The notes below the pieces were generated by a model that ran no database searches, was not told the DNA's origin, and worked only from the letters and a program-made list of their open reading frames with translations. A program made the position numbers and the translations under genes. 37,748 nt of DNA from Enterobacterales bacterium. GTDB taxonomy: Bacteria > Pseudomonadota > Gammaproteobacteria > Enterobacterales > Enterobacteriaceae. The stretch lies in NCBI GenBank assembly GCA_015654925.1, contig JAATFX010000066.1, forward strand, positions 1 through 37,748, written 5' to 3'. Positions 1-9,100 of this stretch are shown piece by piece (the stretch's first letter is position 1; each line of letters starts with the position of its first letter).

Positions 1-111
1 ATAAATAAAAATTGTGCGGAATCTCTTCTTCATTCATTTCTGCATCCGCCGCTCGATACAAAAGATAAATTAGTGACCCCGATCATAAATCTGACATAAC
101 GGACTTCTCAA

Positions 112-125
112 TGGAACCGGTACCA
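112..125. promoter_or_regulatory. Predicted LacI-family (PtxS-like) operator, copy 1
   Basis: TGGAACCGGTACCA is a near-perfect palindrome with the central CG typical of LacI-family operators. It resembles the Pseudomonas PtxS site TGAAACCGGTTTCA as I remember it. It lies about 50 bp before the KguE-like start, where it could overlap the transcription start. A nearly identical copy sits at 986-999. No matching regulator gene is visible nearby, so the repressor would be encoded outside the window. The first 110 bases hold no gene that I can support. Confidence 0.6.
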
Positions 126-174
126 TCTACCGTTAAGCCATGACGCGGGAACATTGCCCGTAAAGGAGTCCAAG

Positions 175-930
175 ATGAAGCATGATGTTTTTGTGGTCAC
201 CGCCGCGTACGGTAACGATAACGTACTCGCCCTGGGCGGGCAGCATAAGCTGCTGCCGATTATTGCCCAATCCGGCGCCGCCGGGGTGGAAATCCGCCGC
301 GAGCTGTTGACCGAAACCGACCTCAGGGAGTTGCCGGAACTGGCTCGGGCCATCAGCGCCCACGGCTTGCGCTGCTTTTATTCCGCACCGGAAGCCCTGT
401 TTGCTCCCAATGGCGCGCAAAACACTCTTTTACCCCAATTGTTTGACGAAGCGGAACAACTTAACGCCGAGCGGCTAAAATTATCATTGGGACACTATCA
501 AGCCACCGGTGATAACACTGACGCCGAGCAGGCCCTGGCCGCATTCCTGGCAGCGCAGCAGGTGAAACTACTGGTGGAAAACGACCAGACCGAATGCGGC
601 GTGCTGCTCCCGCTCAAAGACTTTTTCACCCGGGCGGCCAGCGTGAACCTGCCCGTCGGCATGACCTTTGATATGGGTAACTGGCATTGGGTGGGGCAAG
701 CGCCCCAGCCAGCCGCCGCCGCGCTGGCTTCCTTTGTCAGCTATATCCATGTGAAGGTCGCCGTCCGGTCCGCCACAGGCTGGGGCGCGGTGCCGCCGGA
801 CGAGAGCGACGATACCTGGCGCCAGCTTCTGGCCGCCCTGCCGGATAACGTGCCGCGCGGTATTGAATTTCCGCTGATTGGCGATGATTTGGCCGCCGTG
901 ACCCGCCGTTTCGTCTCATTGCTGCAATGA
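175..930 (+). CDS. KguE-like sugar isomerase/epimerase (TIM barrel)
   Basis: This 251-residue protein belongs to the xylose-isomerase-like TIM-barrel family. Candidate acidic and metal-binding positions are GVEIRRE near residue 40, VENDQTE in the middle, TFDMGNW, IHVK and a C-terminal GIEFPL strand. I start it at the ATG at 175 because AGGAG at 164-168 lies six bases upstream; an ATG at 154 has no such site. In pseudomonads a protein of this type (KguE) opens the 2-ketogluconate operon kguEKTD, and here it again precedes an MFS importer and a 2-ketoaldonate reductase. Its exact reaction is unknown even there. The family is certain; the KguE role is inferred from context. A hydroxypyruvate-isomerase-type role is the main alternative. 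Confidence 0.8.
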   Translation: MKHDVFVVTAAYGNDNVLALGGQHKLLPIIAQSGAAGVEIRRELLTETDLRELPELARAISAHGLRCFYSAPEALFAPNGAQNTLLPQLFDEAEQLNAERLKLSLGHYQATGDNTDAEQALAAFLAAQQVKLLVENDQTECGVLLPLKDFFTRAASVNLPVGMTFDMGNWHWVGQAPQPAAAALASFVSYIHVKVAVRSATGWGAVPPDESDDTWRQLLAALPDNVPRGIEFPLIGDDLAAVTRRFVSLLQ

Positions 931-985
931 GGCCATCGGCGGCGAGCCCCGGTCCGGGGACGAATTGGAAAAGTTACCTTTTTAC

Positions 986-999
986 TGGAACCGATACCA
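986..999. promoter_or_regulatory. Predicted LacI-family (PtxS-like) operator, copy 2
   Basis: TGGAACCGATACCA differs at one base from the copy at 112-125. It lies in the 205-bp gap between the isomerase and the transporter, about 140 bp before the transporter start. This suggests that the transporter-reductase pair has its own promoter under the same repressor. A clear -35/-10 pair was not identified. Confidence 0.55.
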
Positions 1000-1135
1000 T
1001 CATCACGTATTGATTAACGGACTCGCTGCCGGCCACAGGCTTTCCGCGGGCGTGGCATAGAGATGATGACCGCGCCCGCCTGGCGCGCCACAACACGCTG
1101 TAGCTGTACTACTAAATAAACATCAAGGATTACAC

Positions 1136-2401
1136 ATGAGCATAGCTAAATTAGCACCGAAGCGCTGGTGGTATATTATGCCGATTGTATTTATCAGTTA
1201 CAGTCTGGCATATCTCGACCGCGCTAATTTTAGTTTCGCCTCCGCGGCGGGTATTAATGATGATCTAGGCATAACCAAAGGTGTTTCGTCGTTATTAGGC
1301 GCGCTGTTCTTCCTCGGTTATTTCTTTTTCCAGATTCCCGGCGCGATATATGCGGAGCGGCGCAGCGTCAAGACGCTGATTTTCTGGTGTCTGGTATTAT
1401 GGGGGGGTTTTGCCGCGCTGACCGGTATCGTCAGCAATATCCCGATGCTGATGGCCATTCGTTTCGCCCTGGGCGTGGTGGAAGCGGCGGTCATGCCGGC
1501 ATTACTGATTTATATCAGTAATTGGTTTACCAAAGCGGAGCGCTCCCGGGCCAATACGTTCCTGATCCTGGGTAATCCGGTAACGGTATTGTGGATGTCG
1601 GTGGTATCGGGTTATTTAATCAATGCCTTCGGCTGGCGCGAAATGTTTATTTTCGAAGGCATTCCCGCCGTTATCTGGGCATTTTGCTGGTGGATACTGG
1701 TCAATGATAAACCCGCCCAGGCCAAATGGCTGTCCGAAGATGAAAAACAGGCGTTGCAGCGGCAATTGGCCAAAGAGCAGGAAGGCATTAAAGCGGTTCA
1801 TAATTACGCCGAAGCTTTCCGTTCACGTAATGTCATTATCCTGTGCATCCAGTATTTCGCCTGGAGCATCGGCGTCTATGGCTTTGTATTGTGGCTGCCT
1901 TCCATTTTACGTAACGGCATGGAAATGGGCATGGTGCAGGCCGGCTGGTTATCCGCCGTGCCCTATCTGGCGGCCACCATTGCCATGATTATCGTGTCCT
2001 GGGCATCGGATAAACTGCAGAAACGGAAAATATTTGTCTGGCCGCTGCTGCTGATCGGCGCGCTGGCCTTTATCGGGTCCTATTTACTGGGCGCCAACCA
2101 CTTCTGGGGGTCCTATGCGCTGCTGGTGATAGCCGGCGCCGCGATGTATGCCCCTTACGGGCCTTTCTTCGCCATCGTGCCGGAAATGCTGCCGCGCAAT
2201 GTGGCCGGCGGGGCCATGGCGCTGATTAACAGCATGGGCGCGCTCGGTTCGTTTGTCGGTTCATGGGTGGTCGGCTACCTTAACGGCGCCACCGGCTCGC
2301 CGTCGGCGTCCTATATGTTTATGGCCGTAGCGCTGCTGGTATCGGTATGGCTGACCCTGATTGTCAGGCCGGCGGAAAATACCCGGCCGCAGACGGCGTA
2401 G
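1136..2401 (+). CDS. ACS-family MFS transporter, probable 2-ketogluconate/sugar-acid importer (KguT-like)
   Basis: A 421-residue polytopic inner-membrane protein with about 12 hydrophobic segments and a cytoplasmic loop near residues 195-225. The N-terminal YLDRANFSFA is the typical first-helix motif of the anion:cation symporter branch of the major facilitator superfamily, which imports organic anions such as hexonates, tartrate and 2-ketogluconate with protons. AAGGA at 1125-1129 is well placed for the ATG at 1136. It sits between a KguE-like gene and a GhrB/KguD-like reductase, which points to 2-ketogluconate or a related ketoaldonate. Substrate is inferred from neighbours only. Confidence 0.8.
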   Translation: MSIAKLAPKRWWYIMPIVFISYSLAYLDRANFSFASAAGINDDLGITKGVSSLLGALFFLGYFFFQIPGAIYAERRSVKTLIFWCLVLWGGFAALTGIVSNIPMLMAIRFALGVVEAAVMPALLIYISNWFTKAERSRANTFLILGNPVTVLWMSVVSGYLINAFGWREMFIFEGIPAVIWAFCWWILVNDKPAQAKWLSEDEKQALQRQLAKEQEGIKAVHNYAEAFRSRNVIILCIQYFAWSIGVYGFVLWLPSILRNGMEMGMVQAGWLSAVPYLAATIAMIIVSWASDKLQKRKIFVWPLLLIGALAFIGSYLLGANHFWGSYALLVIAGAAMYAPYGPFFAIVPEMLPRNVAGGAMALINSMGALGSFVGSWVVGYLNGATGSPSASYMFMAVALLVSVWLTLIVRPAENTRPQTA

Positions 2402-2499
2402 TCGCTGCCCGCCCGCTTCCGTTAACAGGTAAAAATGTTATGCTGTTGTTATTGATGGCTGTTATTGATATGCCGGATAACTGACTAACGGAGATAATG

Positions 2500-3474
2500 A
2501 TGAAACCTGCCGTGGTACTTTACAAGCACCTGCCGGACGAACTGCGCCAACGTCTGGATGAGCATTTCGACGTGACCGAAATCGACGGGCTGGACGGGGA
2601 AAACCTGAAAAAACATGCCCAGGCGCTGCAAAAAGCACAGGGTATCATCGGCTCAGGCGGCAGGTTTGATAGCGCCATGCTCGATCGGCTGCCGGCGCTC
2701 AAGGTGGCGTCGACCATTTCGGCGGGTTATGACAAATTTGATGTCGACGAACTGACCGCGCGCGGCATCCTACTGATGCATACGCCCCATGCGCTGACTG
2801 AAACCGTGGCCGATATCATGATGGGCCTGGTGCTGGCCACCGCCCGCCGGATAGTGGAGACCACCGAACGCACCAAAGCGGGCGAATGGCGCGCAAGCGT
2901 CGATACCAGCTGGTTCGGCGTCGATGTGCACCATAAAAACCTGGGAGTGGTGGGCATGGGGCGCATCGGCATGGCGCTGGCCCAGCGGGCTCATTTGGGC
3001 TTTTCCATGCCCATTTTATATAATGCCCGCCGCCAGCATGCCGAGGCGGACCGGCGTTTCGCCGCCAAATATTGCGATTTGGATACCCTGCTGGCCAAAG
3101 CCGATTTCGTTTGCATCACCCTGCCGCTCACTGAAGAAACCCACCATTTAATCGGCCGCGCGCAGCTGGCCAAAATGAAACCCGGCGCGATTTTGATTAA
3201 CGCCGGCCGCGGGCCGGTAGTGGATGAAAACGCGTTGATTGAAGCACTGCAAAATCGTACCATCCGCGCCGCCGGCCTGGATGTCTATGAAAAAGAACCG
3301 CTGGCGGCGGACTCGCCGCTGCTGCGCCTGCCCAATGTGGTGGCCTTGCCCCATATCGGGTCCGCCACCGACGAAACCCGCTATAATATGGACGCGACCG
3401 GCGTGGATAACCTGATTGCCGCCTTTAACGGCCGGGTACATGAAAACTGCGTTAATCCCGGGGTGGTCAAATAG
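2500..3474 (+). CDS. ghrB: 2-ketoaldonate / glyoxylate-hydroxypyruvate reductase (GhrB/TkrA/KguD family)
   Basis: A 324-residue D-isomer-specific 2-hydroxyacid dehydrogenase, the length of E. coli GhrB and alignable to it throughout ([59 protein letters not shown]). The NAD(P)-binding GMGRIG, the substrate Arg in [13 protein letters not shown], the Glu in YEKEPL and the catalytic His in LPHIGSAT are all present. Two ATGs stand in tandem at 2497 and 2500; GGAG at 2490-2493 favours the second. The family reduces 2-ketogluconate to gluconate, or its 6-phosphate in kgu operons, and also glyoxylate and hydroxypyruvate. No KguK-type kinase accompanies it, so direct reduction of unphosphorylated 2-ketogluconate is the simpler reading. 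Confidence 0.9.
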   Translation: MKPAVVLYKHLPDELRQRLDEHFDVTEIDGLDGENLKKHAQALQKAQGIIGSGGRFDSAMLDRLPALKVASTISAGYDKFDVDELTARGILLMHTPHALTETVADIMMGLVLATARRIVETTERTKAGEWRASVDTSWFGVDVHHKNLGVVGMGRIGMALAQRAHLGFSMPILYNARRQHAEADRRFAAKYCDLDTLLAKADFVCITLPLTEETHHLIGRAQLAKMKPGAILINAGRGPVVDENALIEALQNRTIRAAGLDVYEKEPLAADSPLLRLPNVVALPHIGSATDETRYNMDATGVDNLIAAFNGRVHENCVNPGVVK

Positions 3475-3513
3475 CGGCCGAATAGCGTCGAGATCACCCA
3501 GGGCAGCCGCAGA

Positions 3514-4029
3514 TTAACCTCCCCGTACGATATTAAGCCCCTCCTCCGCGACCGGCGGCACGAAGTAGCGTGTCAGCCGGTCAAAATCCTCATCGCTGGT
3601 GGTATAAGGGTGTTGGCCGCCGGCGTTTCTGGCATGCAGGCGCTGTTTGCACACCACGTCGGGCAGATCGAGAAAGTGCATGACATGTCCGGCGCCCGCC
3701 TCTTGCGCTATTTGCAACGCCCAGGCCCGGATGGCCGGGGTATTGAGCGGGACATCCAGCACCACCGATAGGCCGTGGCGTAGAACTTCCGCCAAATGGC
3801 CGCTCAATAACTGGCGGATACGCCCGGAGCAGCGGATATAATCAGGGATCTGCACGATCTCGCCGGGATAAAGGGTCGCAAGCCAGCGATCTTCCACGAT
3901 CAGCAAGCCTGCACCGCCTTCGCTCAGCCGCCGCGCCAGGGTGGATTTCCCCGCGCCGATTTTGCCGCATATCATATGCAGCGTGGGGGCGGGTAAATTT
4001 ATTAACGGATGGCGCGTATAATCTGTCAT
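3514..4029 (-). CDS. P-loop NTPase/kinase-like protein (AAA_33, zeta-like), function unknown
   Basis: A 171-residue soluble protein with a Walker A motif, CGKIGAGKST, near residue 20, followed by ARRLSEGGAGLLIVEDRW. The second half has VVLDVPLNTP (Walker B-like), a basic helix CKQRLHARN and HPYTTSDEDFDRL, the lid pattern of small-molecule kinases in the AAA_33/zeta-like group. GGAGAG lies directly before the ATG. It is convergent with ghrB and divergent from the gene at 4132. The substrate is unknown. It is not a PfkB-type sugar kinase and so cannot simply be called the missing KguK. Members of this group are often labelled only 'ATP-binding protein'. Confidence 0.7.
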   Translation of the reverse strand: MTDYTRHPLINLPAPTLHMICGKIGAGKSTLARRLSEGGAGLLIVEDRWLATLYPGEIVQIPDYIRCSGRIRQLLSGHLAEVLRHGLSVVLDVPLNTPAIRAWALQIAQEAGAGHVMHFLDLPDVVCKQRLHARNAGGQHPYTTSDEDFDRLTRYFVPPVAEEGLNIVRGG

Positions 4030-4131
4030 CTTCTCTCCAGGGCCAAATAGTTAATCTTTGCCGGTATCGGGGGCTATGCTTTACGTCGGTATGCGATAAA
4101 ATGGAAACGAGCGGTATTACAAGGAACAATA

Positions 4132-5130
4132 ATGACCATCAGTCATACTCATATTAAAATCAGCACGTTTGTTTTGATGCTGCTATTTATCGCGATTATT
4201 ATCCCTCTGCACTTATTTCCCTGTTTTCTTGCGGGTTTCCTGGCCTATGAGATCATCTTTGCGTTAACGCCCTGGTTCGAGCGAATTATCGGCGGCCGGG
4301 CGCGCTGGGTCGTCGTGAGCATCATCGCCGCCGTAGTGGTTATCGTGATGACGCTATCCATCGTCAGCCTGGTCAGTTTTCTCACCGCGAATATCCAGCG
4401 GGGCATCGATTTAACCGCCGAAACCAATCGCATTTTTTCCGGCTTGAAAAACCGCATACCCGATGTGCTGCCCGCATTTTTACCCGAGAGCGCGGAGGAG
4501 CTTAAAAACGAAGTGTTCGCCTTGGTGGAAAAGAACCTGATCACCATCCGCAATATGGGCCGCAGCTTCCTGCATGGCCTGATCACCATTCTGATCGGCC
4601 TGATTATCGGCGCTATCATTTCCCTGAATAAACCTTCGGGCCGCTCCACCTACTTTCGGGAACAAATGCTGCAGCGGGTGCAGAATTTATCCAGCTCGTT
4701 TCGCAATATCGTCTTTGCGCAGATCAAAATATCGCTGGTAAATACCATACTGACATCAATTTTACTGTTAGTGATCTTTCCGTTATTCAAGATACATCTG
4801 CCGCTTTCCAAGACGCTAGTGGCGGCCACCTTTATTTTTGGTTTATTGCCGATTATTGGTAATTTGATCTCGAATTTCCTGATGATCATCTCCGCGTTGT
4901 CCATCTCGCTGCCGGTGGCCGGCGTCGTGCTGGCCTATCTGGTGATGATCCATAAGCTGGAATATTTCCTTAACGCCGAGATTGTCGGCAACCGGATACA
5001 GGCCAAATCGTGGGAACTGCTGCTGGCGATGCTGGTATTTGAAGCGGCCTTTGGGCTGGAGGGGCTGGTGGCGGCCCCTATTTATTATGCCTACCTGAAA
5101 ACCGAGCTGCGGGCGCTGGATCTTATCTGA
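4132..5130 (+). CDS. AI-2E transporter family membrane protein (TqsA/YdiK/PerM type)
   Basis: A 332-residue integral membrane protein. Two hydrophobic hairpins occupy residues 10-45 and 58-85, then a soluble amphipathic section (about 90-145) and further membrane segments to the end. The C-terminal pattern GLLPIIGNLISNFL and the GLEGLVAAPIYYAYLK ending are typical of the AI-2E exporter family (formerly UPF0118). Known members include the AI-2 exporter TqsA and proton-linked antiporters, so the substrate cannot be assigned. AAGGA shortly before the ATG supports the start. The 102-bp gap to the divergent kinase-like gene must hold both promoters. Confidence 0.82.
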   Translation: MTISHTHIKISTFVLMLLFIAIIIPLHLFPCFLAGFLAYEIIFALTPWFERIIGGRARWVVVSIIAAVVVIVMTLSIVSLVSFLTANIQRGIDLTAETNRIFSGLKNRIPDVLPAFLPESAEELKNEVFALVEKNLITIRNMGRSFLHGLITILIGLIIGAIISLNKPSGRSTYFREQMLQRVQNLSSSFRNIVFAQIKISLVNTILTSILLLVIFPLFKIHLPLSKTLVAATFIFGLLPIIGNLISNFLMIISALSISLPVAGVVLAYLVMIHKLEYFLNAEIVGNRIQAKSWELLLAMLVFEAAFGLEGLVAAPIYYAYLKTELRALDLI

Positions 5131-5142
5131 GGGGCCTGGCGG

Positions 5143-6151
<1,009 letters not shown>

Positions 6152-6159
<8 letters not shown>

Positions 6160-7147
6160 GACGCTCTTGGCTTTCAGCTTCGGTTACGGGTGAGGAAAAA
6201 AAGCAGGCCGCTTGCCTGGCCCGGTTGCCCACCAGCGGGGGAACGGATTGGCGGCAGCGGTCTGCGGCCATATCGCAGCGTCCGGCAAAGGCGCACCCGG
6301 CCGGCAAAGCCGATAAATCGGGCACCTGGCCGGGAATAGAATACAGCCGCCGCCGCCGCTGTCCCGGCAACGGCCTGGAAGCAATCAGGCCGCGGGTGTA
6401 GGGATGCAGGGGATGCTCCAGTATCCGACGGGTCGGCCCCTGTTCCACGATACGTCCCGCGTACATCACCACCACATGCTGCGCCATCTGGGCGATGACC
6501 CCCAGATCGTGGGTAATCAACATCATCGCCATCCGGTTGCGCTCGGCCTGCTGGCGCAGCAAAGCCAGGATTTGCGCCTGTACCGTGACATCCAGCGCAG
6601 TGGTGGGTTCGTCGGCGATCAGCAGTTGCGGCCGGCAGCCGATGGCCATGGCGATCATGATGCGCTGCAACATGCCGCCGGAAAGCTGGTGCGGGTAGCT
6701 GTGCATCAGGCTTTCCGCCCGCGCCAGTCCCACTTCGCCGATCAGCGCGATGGATCGTTGCCAGGCGCCGCGGGGCGATTCCCCCCGATGGCGAATCAAT
6801 GGCTCCATTAACTGCTCGCCGATGGTTAGCACCGGATTGAGCGCCGTCATCGGTTCCTGGAAAATCATCGACAGGGCATTGCCGCGCAGATCGGTCATCT
6901 GGCGTGGACGCAGGGCCAGCAGGTCTTGTCCCTCAAAGATTATGGCTCCTCCTTCAATGACGGCGTCCGGGCGCGGCAACAGGCCCATCAACGCCATGGC
7001 GGTGACGCTTTTGCCGCAGCCGGATTCCCCCACCACACCCACCGTCTGCCCCGGCTCGATGCTGAATGATACATCCTGCACCGCGCGCACCCGGCCCTGA
7101 TCGCTATCAAAGGCGATGGAAAGATGTTCAAAAGAGATTAGCGCCAT
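6152..7147 (-). CDS. Peptide/oligopeptide ABC transporter ATP-binding protein, DppD/OppD-like
   Basis: A 331-residue ATPase with Walker A GESGCGKS, Q-loop FQEPMTALNPV, signature QLSGGMLQRIMIAMAI, Walker B LLIADEPTTALD and the switch His in LITHDLGVIAQM. The C-terminal cysteine cluster (CAFAGRC, C, C) is that of Dpp/Opp ATPases. GGAG lies nine bases upstream of the ATG. The start is five bases after the preceding permease stop, and the end overlaps the next ATPase, so the two are translationally linked. It would pair with the DppF-like ATPase to power the DppBC-like channel. Confidence 0.9.
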
Positions 7148-7152
7148 CCGGT

Positions 7153-8097
7153 TTATCTCCGCCTCATTTTAGGATCAAGGGCGTCACGCAGCCCGTCGCC
7201 CAGGACATTAATGGCGATAACCGTCACAAAGATCGCCACGCCGGGAGGCATCCACAGCCAGGGCCGCCGCTGGAAATCAATCAGGCTGTTGGCCGCATCC
7301 ATCATATTGCCCCAAGAGGGGGTGGGCGGCACCACGCCCAGGCCGAGATAGCTGAGCGCCGATTCGCTCAGGATCGCGTTCGCCACGCCCATGGTGGCCA
7401 CCACGATCAGGATCGGCACGGTGTTGGGCAGCAAATGGCCCAGGATGCGCCGGCGGGTCGACAGCCCCAGCACTTCGGTGGCCAACATGAAATCGCGCTC
7501 GCGCAGCGACAGGATTTGCCCGCGCACCAGGCGCGCCAAAGACGGCCAGCCCAGCAGGCTCAACATGATCATCACCATATAGATACGGTAATCCGGCGAA
7601 ATGCCGAGCTCGGAAAGCATGGCGCCCATGATAATCAGCAACGGCAGGCTGGGGATGGTCATCAACAGATCGGCGAAACGCATGATAATTTTATCCGTCC
7701 AGCCGCCCAGATAACCGGCCGACGCGCCGAGCATATAACCCAGGGTCACCGACAGCACCATGGATACCAAACCCACGGTCAGGGAAATGCGTCCCGCCAG
7801 CAGCAAACGCGTGTAAATATCCCGCCCCAGGAAATCGGTGCCCAGCCAATGATCGGCGCCGGGGGAATGGTTAATCATCAGCGCATCGGTGGCGTCATCG
7901 GCCCACGGAGAAAACCAGGGTCCGATGACGCACCAGATAGCCATGACGATCAACAGCGCCAGGCAGATCATGGCCAGCGGATTACGCCGCAGCCGGCGCC
8001 AGGCATCCGCAGCCGGCGAAGGAGATACCTGGGCCAACGCCGGCAGGCCGGCCTTGCGCCAGCGCCGGCGTGAGAAAAACAGGGAAGCAGGCATCAT
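7153..8097 (-). CDS. Peptide ABC transporter permease, DppC/OppC-like
   Basis: A 314-residue inner-membrane permease with an N-terminal cytoplasmic Arg-rich region and a first helix at residues 40-62. The typical HWLGTDFLGRDIYTRLLLAGRISL follows, then five more hydrophobic segments. The ATPase-contact (EAA) motif is ATEVLGLSTRRRILGHLLPNT. The start overlaps the upstream permease stop as TAATG, indicating translational coupling; an ATG three bases later is equally possible. DPKMRRR at the C terminus is usual for the family. Confidence 0.9.
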   Translation of the reverse strand: MMPASLFFSRRRWRKAGLPALAQVSPSPAADAWRRLRRNPLAMICLALLIVMAIWCVIGPWFSPWADDATDALMINHSPGADHWLGTDFLGRDIYTRLLLAGRISLTVGLVSMVLSVTLGYMLGASAGYLGGWTDKIIMRFADLLMTIPSLPLLIIMGAMLSELGISPDYRIYMVMIMLSLLGWPSLARLVRGQILSLRERDFMLATEVLGLSTRRRILGHLLPNTVPILIVVATMGVANAILSESALSYLGLGVVPPTPSWGNMMDAANSLIDFQRRPWLWMPPGVAIFVTVIAINVLGDGLRDALDPKMRRR

Positions 8098-9053
8098 TAC
8101 CTCAGCCGAATACGCGGATCAACCCATGCGTACAGCACGTCCGCCAACAAATTGCCCAAAATGGTCAGTACCGCCAAAAACATCGTAAACCCCATCAGCA
8201 CCGGATAATCCCGTGCCGCCAGCGAGTCGAGCTGGATATGGCCGGCGCCGGGCCAATTGAAGATTTTTTCGGTGATCAGCGCCCCGGAAAACAGTCCCGG
8301 CAATTCAAACCCCAGCAGGGTGATAATCGGCAGCAGCGCATTGCGCAGGGCGTGCCTGAGGATAACGGTATGCTCGCGCAGGCCCTTGGCGCGGGCGGTG
8401 CGGATATAATCCATCCGGATCACATCCAGCATGCTGGCGCGGAAATAGCGCGTCAGGCTGCCGGCCTGCAGCATCACCAGCGCCACCACCGGCAACGCCA
8501 GGTGCGCCGCCACTTCCAGCATCCATTGCATGCCCTGCGCCTCGCTGCCGGTGCGCAGCATGCCCCCGACCGGGAACCAATGCAAATCCACCGCAAACCA
8601 TTTAATCAGCAGCAGGCACAGGAAAAAAGTGGGAAACGACATGGCGGCGAAAATCACCACCGTCACCACATGATCGAACAGGGAGTATGGTTTGACCGCC
8701 GACGCCACGCCAACGGCCAGCGCGATGCCCCAATAGAGCACCATCGCCACCGCCGCCAGCAGAAAGGAGTTCCAGATATATTGATTAAGCAGCGTGCTGA
8801 CCGGAATTTGATATTGCAGCGAATAACCCAGATTGCCTTGCAACAACTGCCCCAGCCAGCGCAGGTAGCGCAGCAACATGGGCTGGTCCAGGCCGTACAG
8901 CGCCTTCAGCTCGGCCGCCCGCTGCACGGTCAGGGTAATATTGCCGTCGATGAAATCCCCCGGCGTCAGGGCGAAAATAAAAAATATCAGCAATGACGCC
9001 AGCAGCAGCATGGGAATGGTTTGCAGCAGGCGCCGGAGAATAAAGTTTCGCAT
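8097..9053 (-). CDS. Peptide ABC transporter permease, DppB/OppB-like
   Basis: A 318-residue inner-membrane permease. The N-terminal helix FILRRLLQTIPMLLLASLLIFF is followed by a periplasmic segment containing LYGLDQPMLLRYLRWLGQLLQGNLGYS, then five hydrophobic segments. The EAA loop DYIRTARAKGLREHTVILRHALRNALLP contacts the ATPases. The C terminus, ADVLYAWVDPRIRLR, is standard. It follows the binding protein gene by 47 bp and overlaps the next permease by one base. Confidence 0.9.
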   Translation of the reverse strand: MRNFILRRLLQTIPMLLLASLLIFFIFALTPGDFIDGNITLTVQRAAELKALYGLDQPMLLRYLRWLGQLLQGNLGYSLQYQIPVSTLLNQYIWNSFLLAAVAMVLYWGIALAVGVASAVKPYSLFDHVVTVVIFAAMSFPTFFLCLLLIKWFAVDLHWFPVGGMLRTGSEAQGMQWMLEVAAHLALPVVALVMLQAGSLTRYFRASMLDVIRMDYIRTARAKGLREHTVILRHALRNALLPIITLLGFELPGLFSGALITEKIFNWPGAGHIQLDSLAARDYPVLMGFTMFLAVLTILGNLLADVLYAWVDPRIRLR

Positions 9054-9100
9054 AATCTATCCATAGCCGCCCGGCCGCAGACAGGCCGGACGGCTATACT

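Noticed and set aside
2447..2469. Direct repeat TGTTATTGAT before ghrB
   Set aside because: Two ten-base copies 13 bp apart could be an activator site, but there is no palindrome or second locus to support it.
7066..8996. Two long plus-strand open frames (335 and 308 residues) opposite the ABC permease genes
   Set aside because: They are rich in His, Gln, Arg and Pro with no domain pattern, and they lie antisense to clear permease genes.
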